The notes: generated by a model from the letters alone, not told the origin. Positions 1-7,026 are shown, counted from the first letter of the stretch. The stretch: 11,183 nucleotides of DNA from DAOTZS01 sp034434335 (GCA_034434335.1 DAOTZS010000097.1:1-11183), one strand, 5' to 3'. Numbers and translations: made by a program.

Positions 1-106
1 GACCGAGGTTGGCCAGAGGATTACTCTGACCGTGATCCGCGATGGCCAGGAATTGAGCCTGCAGGCAACTTTGCAGGACATGCCCGAGTCGCTGCGCCAG
101 GGCTAG
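1..106 (+). CDS. C-terminal end of a PDZ-domain protein (HtrA/DegP-like protease?), partial
   Basis: Reading from base 2, the frame gives 34 residues ending in TAG at 104-106 (TEVGQRITLTVIRDGQ, then ELSLQATLQDMPESLRQG). The pattern 'G-x-x-I-T-L-T-V-I-R-D-G-Q-E-L' followed by an alternating hydrophobic strand is the usual last part of a PDZ domain in trypsin-like HtrA/DegP proteases and in site-2 or C-terminal processing proteases. The rest of the gene lies left of the window, so the catalytic domain cannot be seen. In HtrA proteins the PDZ domain binds C-termini of misfolded or regulatory partners outside the cytoplasmic membrane. The assignment to HtrA rather than another PDZ protein is inference. 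A weak gctgg/ccagc hairpin (108-126) follows the stop codon but has no T-tract, so I do not call a terminator. Confidence 0.6.
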   Translation, partial: TEVGQRITLTVIRDGQELSLQATLQDMPESLRQG

Positions 107-212
107 GGCTGGCGCCGGCAACCAGCTCTGATTTCAGGGCACTTCTAACCTCACCACCCGCCACCTCATAAACGGAGAACCGGACAACTTTGCCCCGTTA
201 TCTGTCCGCGTG

Positions 213-242
213 TTGGCAAGGCCATGTCCGAGCCATTTTAGT
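213..242 (+). promoter_or_regulatory. Candidate sigma70-type promoter for the URO-D-like gene
   Basis: TTGGCA at 213-218 matches five of six bases of the -35 consensus. TTTAGT at 237-242, 18 bp away, matches four of six bases of the -10 consensus. Transcription would begin near 249-250 and leave a leader of about 11 nt carrying the GGAGG ribosome site (252-256). The -10 match is modest, and read-through from the upstream PDZ gene is an alternative. Confidence 0.3.
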
Positions 243-260
243 TTCACCGACGGAGGAACC

Positions 261-1274
261 ATGACCGGTCGTGAGCGTGTGCGCCGTGCATTGACTTTTC
301 AGCACCCAGACCGCGCCCCGCGCGAGCTGTGGGTGCTGCCAGGGATACCCATGTTTCGCCAGGCCGAGATGGATGCGGTGCTGGCCCGTTTCCCCTCCGA
401 TTTTGCTGCCCCAGAGGTAAGGTACGGGGTTGCCAGGCGGGCGCGTGGGACCGAGGCCGCCCTGGGCACCTACGTTGATGCCTGGGGCTGCCCGTTCACA
501 GTGGCCCAACCGGGCGTCATCGGCGAGGTCAAAGAGCCGCCCCTGGCCGACTGGTCGGCACTGGCCACCTTCAGGCCGCCCAACGAGATCCTGGATGAAG
601 CGGACTTCAGCCAGGTGAATGCAAGCTGCGCAGCCACCGATTGCTTCGTCAAGGCCGGCACAACAGTGCGCCCCTTCGAGCGGATGCAGTTCCTGCGGGG
701 GTCGGAGAACCTGTTCCTCGACCTCGCCTGGCAACCGGCGGAGCTGTATCGCCTGCGCGACATGGTCCATGAGTTCTTCCTGCGGGAACTGATGTTGTGG
801 GTGAAGACAGATGTGGATGGGCTCTCCTTCATGGACGACTGGGGGACTCAGCATAGCCTGCTGATTTCCCCAGCCCTATGGCGCTCGTTCTTCAAGCCTT
901 TGTATGCCGACTACTGTCGGCTGATCCACCAGGCAGGTAAGTTCGTCTTCTTCCACTCCGACGGTTACATCCTCGACATCATCCCCGATCTGATCGAGAT
1001 CGGGGTTGATGCACTTAACAGCCAACTGTTCTGTATGGACATTGAGGAGATTGGCCGGCGCTTCAAGGGGCAGATCACATTCTGGGGTGAGATTGACCGC
1101 CAGTGGGTGTTGCCGTTTGGGTCGGTGGAGGATGTTTGGGCAGCGGTGCGGCGGGTGAGGCGGGCTCTCGACGATGGCCGCGGGGGCGTGATCGCCGAGT
1201 GCGAGTGGGGCAACGACGTGCCCCGGGAGAATATCGAGGCGGTGTTTGAGGCATGGCTGGCGCCGGTGGAGTAA
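261..1274 (+). CDS. Uroporphyrinogen decarboxylase-like (URO-D/corrinoid methyltransferase superfamily) protein
   Basis: A 337-residue TIM-barrel protein of the URO-D superfamily. This includes heme-pathway HemE and the MtaA/MtbA/CmuA enzymes that move methyl groups to or from corrinoid proteins. Seen: an N-terminal 'TGRERVRRALTFQHPDRAP' block typical of the non-HemE branch; 'FMDDWGTQHSLLISP' (190-204); 'FKPLYADYCRLIHQAGKFVFFHSDG' (about 211-235); 'GEIDRQ' (276-281); 'ECEWGNDVPRENI' (313-325). MtaA-type enzymes bind zinc with His-x-Cys plus a later Cys. Here H232 and C314 fit two of these positions, but the middle ligand is D234. The ATG at 261 is chosen because GGAGG lies 4 nt upstream (252-256); a GTG at 210 in the same frame lacks a ribosome site. 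HemE itself is unlikely. Substrate unknown; no corrinoid protein gene is next to it. Confidence 0.85.
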   Translation: MTGRERVRRALTFQHPDRAPRELWVLPGIPMFRQAEMDAVLARFPSDFAAPEVRYGVARRARGTEAALGTYVDAWGCPFTVAQPGVIGEVKEPPLADWSALATFRPPNEILDEADFSQVNASCAATDCFVKAGTTVRPFERMQFLRGSENLFLDLAWQPAELYRLRDMVHEFFLRELMLWVKTDVDGLSFMDDWGTQHSLLISPALWRSFFKPLYADYCRLIHQAGKFVFFHSDGYILDIIPDLIEIGVDALNSQLFCMDIEEIGRRFKGQITFWGEIDRQWVLPFGSVEDVWAAVRRVRRALDDGRGGVIAECEWGNDVPRENIEAVFEAWLAPVE

Positions 1275-1334
1275 GGCGCCCCGTAACTGTTCGGGCCGAT
1301 TGAAATCGCCCATCCTGGGCACTTCGTGCCGGGT

Positions 1335-1391
1335 GTTGGCCTCCGCCGACACCCTTCATGGATGCATCATGAGAGGTCGGCGAAGGCCAAC
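1335..1391. repeat. Long near-perfect inverted repeat, 16-bp arms
   Basis: The arms are GTTGGCCTCCGCCGAC (1335-1350) and GTCGGCGAAGGCCAAC (1376-1391), pairing at 15 of 16 positions around a 25-nt loop. The loop itself holds the palindrome GATGCATC (1361-1368). It lies between the stop codon of the URO-D-like gene and the helicase terminator. There is no adjoining T-tract, so it looks more like a palindromic intergenic repeat or an RNA 3'-end structure than a classical terminator. Confidence 0.65.
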
Positions 1392-1410
1392 CTCTGGCCG
1401 CAGGCTCAAA

Positions 1411-1448
1411 AAGGGCCACGCCGAGGGCGAGCCCTCGGCGTGGCCCTT
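1411..1448 (-). terminator. Intrinsic terminator of the lhr gene
   Basis: A perfect 17-18-bp stem: AAGGGCCACGCCGAGGGC (1411-1428) against GCCCTCGGCGTGGCCCTT (1431-1448), with a CGAG-type tetraloop. On the minus strand the stem runs into five T residues (complement of AAAAA, 1408-1412), as expected for a Rho-independent terminator 50 nt past the helicase stop. On the plus strand only a short TT follows, so it would work poorly for the URO-D-like gene. Confidence 0.85.
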
Positions 1449-1497
1449 CCGGTCACCGCTGAATAGTTGCGGTGCCCCTATGGGCTGGGCCTTTCCA

Positions 1498-4400
1498 TCA
1501 CCCTGCCCACCACTCCAGACCTGTCGGTGTCCGGTAAAAACCGAGCGTCTGCAGAATCGCTTCTCCGGGGCTGCCCAGCACGGGGGCCCCGTTCCACTGC
1601 CTGACTACGGCGTGCCGTGGGGCGTTTGGGCGAGCCAGATAGGCCTGTAGGCCGCGCTGGATCACATCAACCCCCACCCCCTGCGCAACCACCAGCCGCT
1701 CGCCGTTGTCCTCGGCGACCAGGATGGGCTGGCCGCGGTAGAGCACGCAGTGAGTGGAGGGAAGGCGGGCGAAGCGCATCAGCCCCGGCGGGGAACTTGC
1801 CTCGTTGCCCACTGTTGTCTCCACCCCCTCACCGCTCTCTCCCCCGTACACGTTGGCCGGATCGGCCGCGTTCACGACGATCATCACATCGGGGCCTGGC
1901 GCCAAAGCCCCCGCACGCAGCTCTTCCACGGCCTCAGGCAGGGCGTACTGCACCCCTGAGAGGCCGGCCACGAAGTAGCCCCGACGCACCTCTCCCCGCA
2001 GCTCCATGCGCTGAAACCGTGGGGCCAGTAACGTCCAGTCCCAGGGCCCGCCTTCACGCTCGATCGATTCGCGCATGACCACCCCATAGCGGGCCAGCAG
2101 CAGGCGCGCCACTTTGTCGGCCCGCTCGTCATCTGAGAGCATCGGCCCCCACACGGCCGGCCGATGCACCAGGGACCAGCGGCCTGGCCAGAAGCCCGGC
2201 TCAAGGGTGGCCTTCAGCCGGTGGGCCACCCGGCGCCTGGCAGCGTGAAGCCTGTCCCGGCTCATACGGCCAGGGGCCAGGGGCCGGTGAGCGCCGCCGC
2301 GCAGCCGGGCCAGCTCAGCTTCCAGGGAACTGCTGAGCCCTGCTTCACCGGCAGGCATGGCATGGGCCAGGATGGCATGGAGGCCATCCAGCGTATCGTT
2401 GGTGACCAATCCGGCCAGCACCAGCTCGGCCAGGCCATCTTGGAGCTCGGCAGGGCGCCGGCCCAACCCGGCCTCCAGATCTGCCAGGAACGACGCGCCC
2501 TCTGAACGCAGATAGGCGTAGATGGCGCACGCCGTCTCGCTGAGCCCCAACTGTTCCGGGGGCAGCGGGGCATCCTGGAGGAACAGCCCCCCTTCCCCGC
2601 GGCTGAAAAAAGTGATGCGGGCACGTCGTGGATCGCGGCCCGAGGCAACCCACAGCAGTTCGCCGCTTGCGCACAGGGCATTGAGATCGCCAGCCTGGTA
2701 ATCGGCCAGCCGCGCCGGCAACACATCGCGCTCCCAGATCGGGCCGGGCAAGGCCACCCCACGTAGTTGCCCCATAACCTGGCGCAAACCCTCCTCGCCG
2801 GCCCGCCTTTTGTCGGGATAGAGGCCTTGCCAGCGCAGGAGGAAATCGGCGTAGGCTGCCAGGGGCACCGGCTGGACTTCCCGGCGCAGGGAGGCCAGCG
2901 TGCGCCGCAGGAGCTGCTCCAGGTTGTGGCGATCGCACAACTGAGGAGCTGAGTGGTCAGCCGGCAATTCCGGGCAAGGGCCGGCCTCCTCCCATTTGAT
3001 GAAGTGGCCCTGCAAGATTTCGCCTGAGGCCACGAGCCGCGCCAGCGCCTCATCCAGCCAGGCCGGCTCGAACGGATAGCGGGCCAGGATCTCGTCGCGG
3101 GTCACGGGGCCGCGGTTGCGCAGATAGCGGCGCAGCACCGCCTCGCCGGCAGCGGGGTCTTGCCAGGCTGCCTTGTACTCCTGGGCCAGCTCGGCTGGCA
3201 CCCAACGGGTCACAGGACCGGCCGGGGCCGGAATGGCAAGGGCAATAAGCCGGCCCTGGCTCATCAACTGTGCCAGCCAGGCCTGGGCATCGCCGGCGCA
3301 CCGCGCCGCCACCTCCTCGGTCGTCAGGTCCCCCAGCTCCAGCAGGAAGGTGGCCAGCTCATCTGCGCTGCGCGCGCGATAGCCGGGCGCGGTGCGTTGC
3401 GTTTGCGCGGTAAACTCGGCAACGGCCTCGGGCTTGAGTATCGGCTGGGGTTGAGTGGCCGGCTCCCCCAGGAGCTTGTCCACCAGGCCGGCCTGCACCG
3501 ACAGGGCCTGGAGTTGCCGTTCTGCCTTGGGCACGTCCCATTCGTACATGTAGATGCCCATGAAAGCCTGCAGCAGCCCCGCGGCGACTGGGGAAGGGAC
3601 CACGCTTTGGATCGGCACGACGCGGATCTGGCCGGCCTGAATGTCGGCCAGGATCTGCTCCAGGTGCGGGAGGTCGAGCACATCCTGCAGGCAGTCGCGG
3701 TACGTCTCGGCCAGGAGGGGAAAGTCTTCGAGGTGGGAAACCGTGGCCAGCAGGTCTTTGGCCTTCAGCCGTTGCAGCCAGAAGGGGGTGCGTTTGCGCC
3801 CGCGCGCTTTGGGGAGGAGCAGCGCGCGGGCAGCGTTCATGCGGAAGTGCGCGCCAAACACGGCCGAGCCGGGCAACCCGGCCAGGATGCGCTGCCGGGC
3901 CTCTGCCGGTGTCATCTGTTGAACGATAGCTATCGGCGGCTCGCCAACCAGGGAGGGGAAGCGCAGCAGGATGCCATCGTCGTTGGCCTGGACCTCGACC
4001 TGGATCCCCACCCGCTCACTGAGCGCGCTGCTCAGCGCCAGGGCCCACGCCGCGTTCACCCGGCCACCGAAGGGGGAGTGGACCACCAGGCGTGGCTCGC
4101 CCAGGGCATCCTGGAACGACTCGACGACAATGGTCTGGTCGGATGCGATCACGCCCACCGCATCGAGTTGACGTCTTACATGGCTGACCAGGTTGCGCGC
4201 CGAGTTCTCATCCAGCAGATACTCGCGCTGTAGCCACCCCTCCACCTCTGCCAGCTTGCCCTGGTCCCCCGCGGCCGCGGCGATCCTCTCCGCCAGCTCC
4301 CTGCGCAGGCGCCCCACCCTTCGTCCCAGCTCGTACGGCCGCCAGGGGTAGTCTCCGCGCCAGAAGGGCATGCGCGGGATGGCACCCGCCGCATCGGCTA

Positions 4401-6201
4401 CCACGATCCGGTCGTCGGCGATCTCGAGCACGCGCCAGGTATTGCTGCCCAGCAGGAAGGTGTCGCCGACGCGCGTTTCGAAGACGAATTCCTCATCGAG
4501 CTGGCCAACTTTGGTCTTGCCGTCGGCCAGGTAGACGTCGTAAGCGCCCGTGTCGGGGATGGTGCCGGCATTGGCCAGCGCCAGCAGCCGGGAGCCAGGC
4601 AGCGCGCTCAGGCGATCATTCACGCGGTCCCAGGCAATCCTGGCACGCAGGGCCGTGCGAGCCTGCCCACCAACCAGCGCGTAGCGGCCAGAGAGCATCT
4701 CGAGCACCGACCGAAACGCGGCCAGCGACAGGTCTCGATACGGATAGGCCTGCCGCACCAGGTCGAAAAGCGCCGGCACCGACCACTCTTCGACTGCCAC
4801 CATGGCCACGACCTGCTGGGCCAACACATCGAGCGGGTTACGCGGGGTCGTGGTCGGCTCCACATCCCCTTCCAGCATCCCGCGTGCCACGGCTGCTGCC
4901 TCATCCAGCTCTTCCTGATAGGTGGTATAGATGCGCCCCACGCTGGTCTGGCCCACCAAGTGGCCCGAGCGGCCGACACGCTGCAACCCCTGGGCCACGC
5001 TCTTGGGTGATTGGATCTGCACCACCAGGTCTATGGCGCCGATGTCTATGCCCAGCTCCAGCGTGCTGGTACCCACCAACGCTGGCAGCCGGCCAGCCTT
5101 CAGGTCCTCCTCCATCTGGCGGCGGGCTTCCTTTGACATGCTGCCGTGGTGGGCCCGGATCGGCCCCTCCGCGCCGATGGCGAAGATGCCGCGATCGCGT
5201 GGCAGGCCGGCAGGGGCCAGGGCCTCCGTACTGCCGGGTGGGACCTCTTCCGCGCGCTCTGCAGTGATCTGCGCGTTGAGCCGGTCCGCGGTGCGCTCGG
5301 CCAGGCGACGGTTATTGCAAAAGATAAGGGTGCTGCGATGGCGCATGATGTCGCGAAGCACGCTGGGGATCAGGGAAGGCCAGATGGATTTGCCCGGCAG
5401 GCGGCGGAAATCCTCCACAGGCGTCACCACCTGCAGGTCAAGCGGCTTGCGATAGCCCGCATCAACGACCGTAACCGGCCGCGGGACAAGCCTGGCCGGC
5501 CCTCCATCATCCTGGCTCCATTCCTGCCCGCCCAGGAAGCGCGCCGCCTCATCCAGCGGCCTGATCGTCGCCGAGAGGCCGATGCGCTGGATGGGCTGAG
5601 CTGCCAGGTGCTGTAACCGTTCCAGGCTGAGGGCCAGGTGCACGCCCCGCTTGTCGCCGCAGAGGGTGTGGATTTCGTCCACGATCACGGTGCGCACGCT
5701 GCGGAACAGTTCGCGGGCGCGTGGGCTGGTGAGCATCAGGTAGAGTGATTCGGGGGTGGTGATGAGGATGTGGGGCGGCTGTTTCAGCATGGCCGCGCGG
5801 GCCGAGCTGGGGGTATCGCCCGTGCGGACAGCCACGCGCAGGGCCGGCAGTGACCGGCCCTGGCGTTCGGCAAGGGCCCGGATGCCGGCCAGGGGGGTGC
5901 GCAGGTTGCGTTCGATGTCGTTGTTCAGGGCCTTCAACGGCGAGACGTAGAGAAGCCTGATCCCGGCGGGAGAAGTTGAAATCGAGCCTGCCGAGGCCGT
6001 GCCCAGCTCGCGGTAGAGCTGATCAATGCCCCACAGGAAGGCAGCCAATGTCTTGCCCGAGCCGGTGGGGGCCAGGATGAGGGTGTGCTGGCCGGCCTGG
6101 ATGGCTGGCCAGCCCTGGGCTTGTGGCGGCGTCGGCTGGCCAAAGGTCTCCAGAAACCAAAGGCGGACGGGCTCGGAAAACAGGTCGAGTGGATGGGCCA
6201 T
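1498..6201 (-). CDS. lhr: Lhr-family large ATP-dependent helicase (long form)
   Basis: A 1567-residue superfamily 2 helicase. Characterised Lhr proteins move 3'-to-5' on single-stranded DNA and unwind DNA and RNA:DNA duplexes in repair. Seen: Walker A 'APTGSGKT' (44-51), 'TTPESLY' (148-154), Walker B 'DEIH' (175-178), 'SAT' (210-212), 'FCNNRR' (294-299), 'HHGSMSKE' (351-358), 'TSTLELGIDIG' (378-388), 'QRVGRSGH' (407-414). Then come the Lhr winged-helix region and the Lhr-specific block 'LEDFPLLAETYRDCLQDVLDLP'. A C-terminal half of more than 600 residues ends in the typical 'RYGVV...GYFVAGLSGVQYALP' and 'APVLGSPGEAILQTLGF' blocks. Lhr-Core enzymes are about 850-900 residues; this is the full-length class (about 1500 in Actinobacteria and E. 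coli), whose C-terminal domain resembles AlkZ-type DNA glycosylases. The ATG at 6201 is chosen over one at 6270 because a promoter -10 box ends 6 nt upstream of it. It stands alone, with no nuclease or glycosylase gene beside it. Confidence 0.95.
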   Translation of the reverse strand: MAHPLDLFSEPVRLWFLETFGQPTPPQAQGWPAIQAGQHTLILAPTGSGKTLAAFLWGIDQLYRELGTASAGSISTSPAGIRLLYVSPLKALNNDIERNLRTPLAGIRALAERQGRSLPALRVAVRTGDTPSSARAAMLKQPPHILITTPESLYLMLTSPRARELFRSVRTVIVDEIHTLCGDKRGVHLALSLERLQHLAAQPIQRIGLSATIRPLDEAARFLGGQEWSQDDGGPARLVPRPVTVVDAGYRKPLDLQVVTPVEDFRRLPGKSIWPSLIPSVLRDIMRHRSTLIFCNNRRLAERTADRLNAQITAERAEEVPPGSTEALAPAGLPRDRGIFAIGAEGPIRAHHGSMSKEARRQMEEDLKAGRLPALVGTSTLELGIDIGAIDLVVQIQSPKSVAQGLQRVGRSGHLVGQTSVGRIYTTYQEELDEAAAVARGMLEGDVEPTTTPRNPLDVLAQQVVAMVAVEEWSVPALFDLVRQAYPYRDLSLAAFRSVLEMLSGRYALVGGQARTALRARIAWDRVNDRLSALPGSRLLALANAGTIPDTGAYDVYLADGKTKVGQLDEEFVFETRVGDTFLLGSNTWRVLEIADDRIVVADAAGAIPRMPFWRGDYPWRPYELGRRVGRLRRELAERIAAAAGDQGKLAEVEGWLQREYLLDENSARNLVSHVRRQLDAVGVIASDQTIVVESFQDALGEPRLVVHSPFGGRVNAAWALALSSALSERVGIQVEVQANDDGILLRFPSLVGEPPIAIVQQMTPAEARQRILAGLPGSAVFGAHFRMNAARALLLPKARGRKRTPFWLQRLKAKDLLATVSHLEDFPLLAETYRDCLQDVLDLPHLEQILADIQAGQIRVVPIQSVVPSPVAAGLLQAFMGIYMYEWDVPKAERQLQALSVQAGLVDKLLGEPATQPQPILKPEAVAEFTAQTQRTAPGYRARSADELATFLLELGDLTTEEVAARCAGDAQAWLAQLMSQGRLIALAIPAPAGPVTRWVPAELAQEYKAAWQDPAAGEAVLRRYLRNRGPVTRDEILARYPFEPAWLDEALARLVASGEILQGHFIKWEEAGPCPELPADHSAPQLCDRHNLEQLLRRTLASLRREVQPVPLAAYADFLLRWQGLYPDKRRAGEEGLRQVMGQLRGVALPGPIWERDVLPARLADYQAGDLNALCASGELLWVASGRDPRRARITFFSRGEGGLFLQDAPLPPEQLGLSETACAIYAYLRSEGASFLADLEAGLGRRPAELQDGLAELVLAGLVTNDTLDGLHAILAHAMPAGEAGLSSSLEAELARLRGGAHRPLAPGRMSRDRLHAARRRVAHRLKATLEPGFWPGRWSLVHRPAVWGPMLSDDERADKVARLLLARYGVVMRESIEREGGPWDWTLLAPRFQRMELRGEVRRGYFVAGLSGVQYALPEAVEELRAGALAPGPDVMIVVNAADPANVYGGESGEGVETTVGNEASSPPGLMRFARLPSTHCVLYRGQPILVAEDNGERLVVAQGVGVDVIQRGLQAYLARPNAPRHAVVRQWNGAPVLGSPGEAILQTLGFYRTPTGLEWWAG

Positions 6202-6222
6202 GGCCTGATTATAGGTCAGGCC
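6202..6222. promoter_or_regulatory. Possible operator: inverted repeat over the lhr -10 box
   Basis: GGCCTGA (6202-6208), a 7-nt spacer, then TCAGGCC (6216-6222): a perfect 7-bp dyad that starts at the base next to the lhr ATG and encloses the -10 box. A protein bound here would block RNA polymerase. The half-site is unlike the LexA box of Firmicutes or E. coli. No regulator gene lies nearby, so the binding protein is unknown and chance cannot be excluded. Confidence 0.45.
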
Positions 6223-6236
6223 GGTTGGCTCGGCAA
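6208..6236 (-). promoter_or_regulatory. Sigma70-type promoter of lhr, predicted leaderless transcript
   Basis: On the minus strand TTGCCG (6231-6236, four of six to consensus), a 17-bp spacer, then a perfect TATAAT (6208-6213). Six bases separate the -10 box from the ATG at 6201, so the expected start of transcription falls on or within a base of the A of ATG. No Shine-Dalgarno sequence precedes that ATG, which agrees with leaderless translation. Confidence 0.7.
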
Positions 6237-6280
6237 GGCGGCCGGCTATCCCGAGGGCCCTCAGAAGCACACGATGCAGG

Positions 6281-6338
6281 CTTCGTAGTAGCGACTTCAG
6301 TCGCTTTCAGCGCGTCCCGAACGACCGTTACTACGAAG
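6281..6338. repeat. 58-bp cruciform intergenic repeat with internal hairpin
   Basis: Outer perfect 10-bp arms CTTCGTAGTA (6281-6290) and TACTACGAAG (6329-6338) enclose an inner hairpin AGCGACT-TC-AGTCGCT (6290-6305) and a small AACG-AC-CGTT dyad near the right arm. It lies in the gap between the divergent side of the lhr promoter and the redoxin 3' end. The nested dyads suggest a dispersed palindromic repeat. Only one copy is in the window, so repetition in the genome is inferred. Confidence 0.6.
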
Positions 6339-6379
6339 AAAATCGCCGGATGGGAGAGTGTCAAATAAATCCGTGCTTT

Positions 6380-6396
6380 ATGGCCCCACGGGCCAT
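6380..6396 (-). terminator. Weak hairpin after the redoxin gene, possible 3' end
   Basis: ATGGCCC (6380-6386) pairs with GGGCCAT (6390-6396) around a 3-nt loop, 11 nt past the redoxin stop codon on the minus strand. The sequence after it is A/T-rich (TAAAGCACGGATTTATTTG) but has no direct T-run, so it is at best a weak intrinsic terminator. Confidence 0.3.
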
Positions 6397-6407
6397 TCAG
6401 GCGCCCC

Positions 6408-6899
6408 TCACTCCGGACACTGAAATTCGATGAAGTCCAACCACTCCAGGATTTCCCCCTGCAGGGCCGGGTCGTCGGGCGCGGGGCAAATCAGGGCTGC
6501 ATAGGGTACCCCGTAGCGGTCCAGGACGAAGACCAGGGGCTCATCGTCCCTGACCGGAGCAGAGAGGATCGCGATGTAGGCCTGCCGGGCGGTGCCCTCC
6601 GGATCCGCTAACACGGGAAAGGGATGCGCCCCTGCTTCCCGAAGGGCCGCTTGAGCCGCGGGGCCTGACACTACCACCAGTACCTGCGCCTCGCGCTCTT
6701 GGTACTCTCGCTGATGGTCAGCCAGGTTCTGCAAGGCCACCCGGCACCCCGGACAGTCCAGGCCGGGAAAGAAAAAGAGCACCAGGTTCTCGCGTCCCCG
6801 ATAGTAGGACAGCGCGATCCGTTCTCCCCGGCTGGAGTTCAGCCAGGGGGCAGGAGCAGGCTGGTCTCGCTGGGTGTGGAAGAAGCGAAACCACTCCAT
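6408..6899 (-). CDS. AhpC/TSA-type redoxin (thioredoxin fold) with CPGC motif
   Basis: A 163-residue cytosolic protein with no signal peptide. 'NLVLFFFPGLDCPGCRVAL' (38-56) is the strand-loop-helix of the thioredoxin/peroxiredoxin fold. C52 sits where AhpC/TSA proteins carry the peroxidatic Cys, and C49 makes it a CxxC pair. 'HPFPVLADPEGTARQAY' (92-108) is the usual 'FP(L/V)L.D..G..A..Y' block of Bcp/TSA proteins, and 'VFVLDRYGVPYA' (123-134) the following strand. A last Cys (C161) could also act in disulfide exchange. Likely role: thiol-disulfide exchange or peroxide reduction. GGAG lies 7 nt before the ATG. It follows the oxidase subunit I gene by 127 nt on the same strand, with a palindromic repeat between, so it may be the last gene of that transcription unit. 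Substrate and reductant unknown. Confidence 0.8.
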   Translation of the reverse strand: MEWFRFFHTQRDQPAPAPWLNSSRGERIALSYYRGRENLVLFFFPGLDCPGCRVALQNLADHQREYQEREAQVLVVVSGPAAQAALREAGAHPFPVLADPEGTARQAYIAILSAPVRDDEPLVFVLDRYGVPYAALICPAPDDPALQGEILEWLDFIEFQCPE

Positions 6900-6968
6900 A
6901 TTGAGACTCCTGAAAGATGGTGGCGGGCTGTAACCCCATAGGCGTTAGCTGAGGGGAATCCTTGGAAA

Positions 6969-7005
6969 GGGGTATTTTGGCCAGCGAAGCCAGCCAAAAT
7001 ACCCC
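6969..7005. repeat. GCGAAGC-core palindromic repeat, copy 1
   Basis: A 37-bp palindrome centred on GCGAAGC (6984-6990). The arms are GGGGTATTTTGGCCA (6969-6983) and CAGCCAAAATACCCC (6991-7005). They pair at 13 of 15 positions, with two mismatches next to the core. It lies between the oxidase subunit I stop and the redoxin start. The left flank AGGGGAATCCTT matches the flank of copy 2 read on the other strand. There is no T-tract, so it is not a normal terminator; it could stabilise the 3' end of the oxidase mRNA. Confidence 0.8.
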
Positions 7006-7026
7006 AGCCAGATTGTAGTTCCCTCA

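Noticed and set aside
198..854. Open frame of 218 codons on the minus strand opposite the URO-D-like gene
   Set aside because: No ribosome site and no family motif; the plus-strand frame has clear superfamily motifs.
3160..4233. Long open frame (357 codons) on the plus strand inside the helicase gene
   Set aside because: It is antisense to well-conserved Lhr core and C-terminal regions, has low-complexity Gln/Gly/Leu/Arg content with no recognisable domain, and follows from high GC in the codon positions of lhr.
6969..7005. Intrinsic terminator between oxidase subunit I and the redoxin
   Set aside because: The palindrome has no T-run on either strand and belongs to the dispersed GCGAAGC repeat family.
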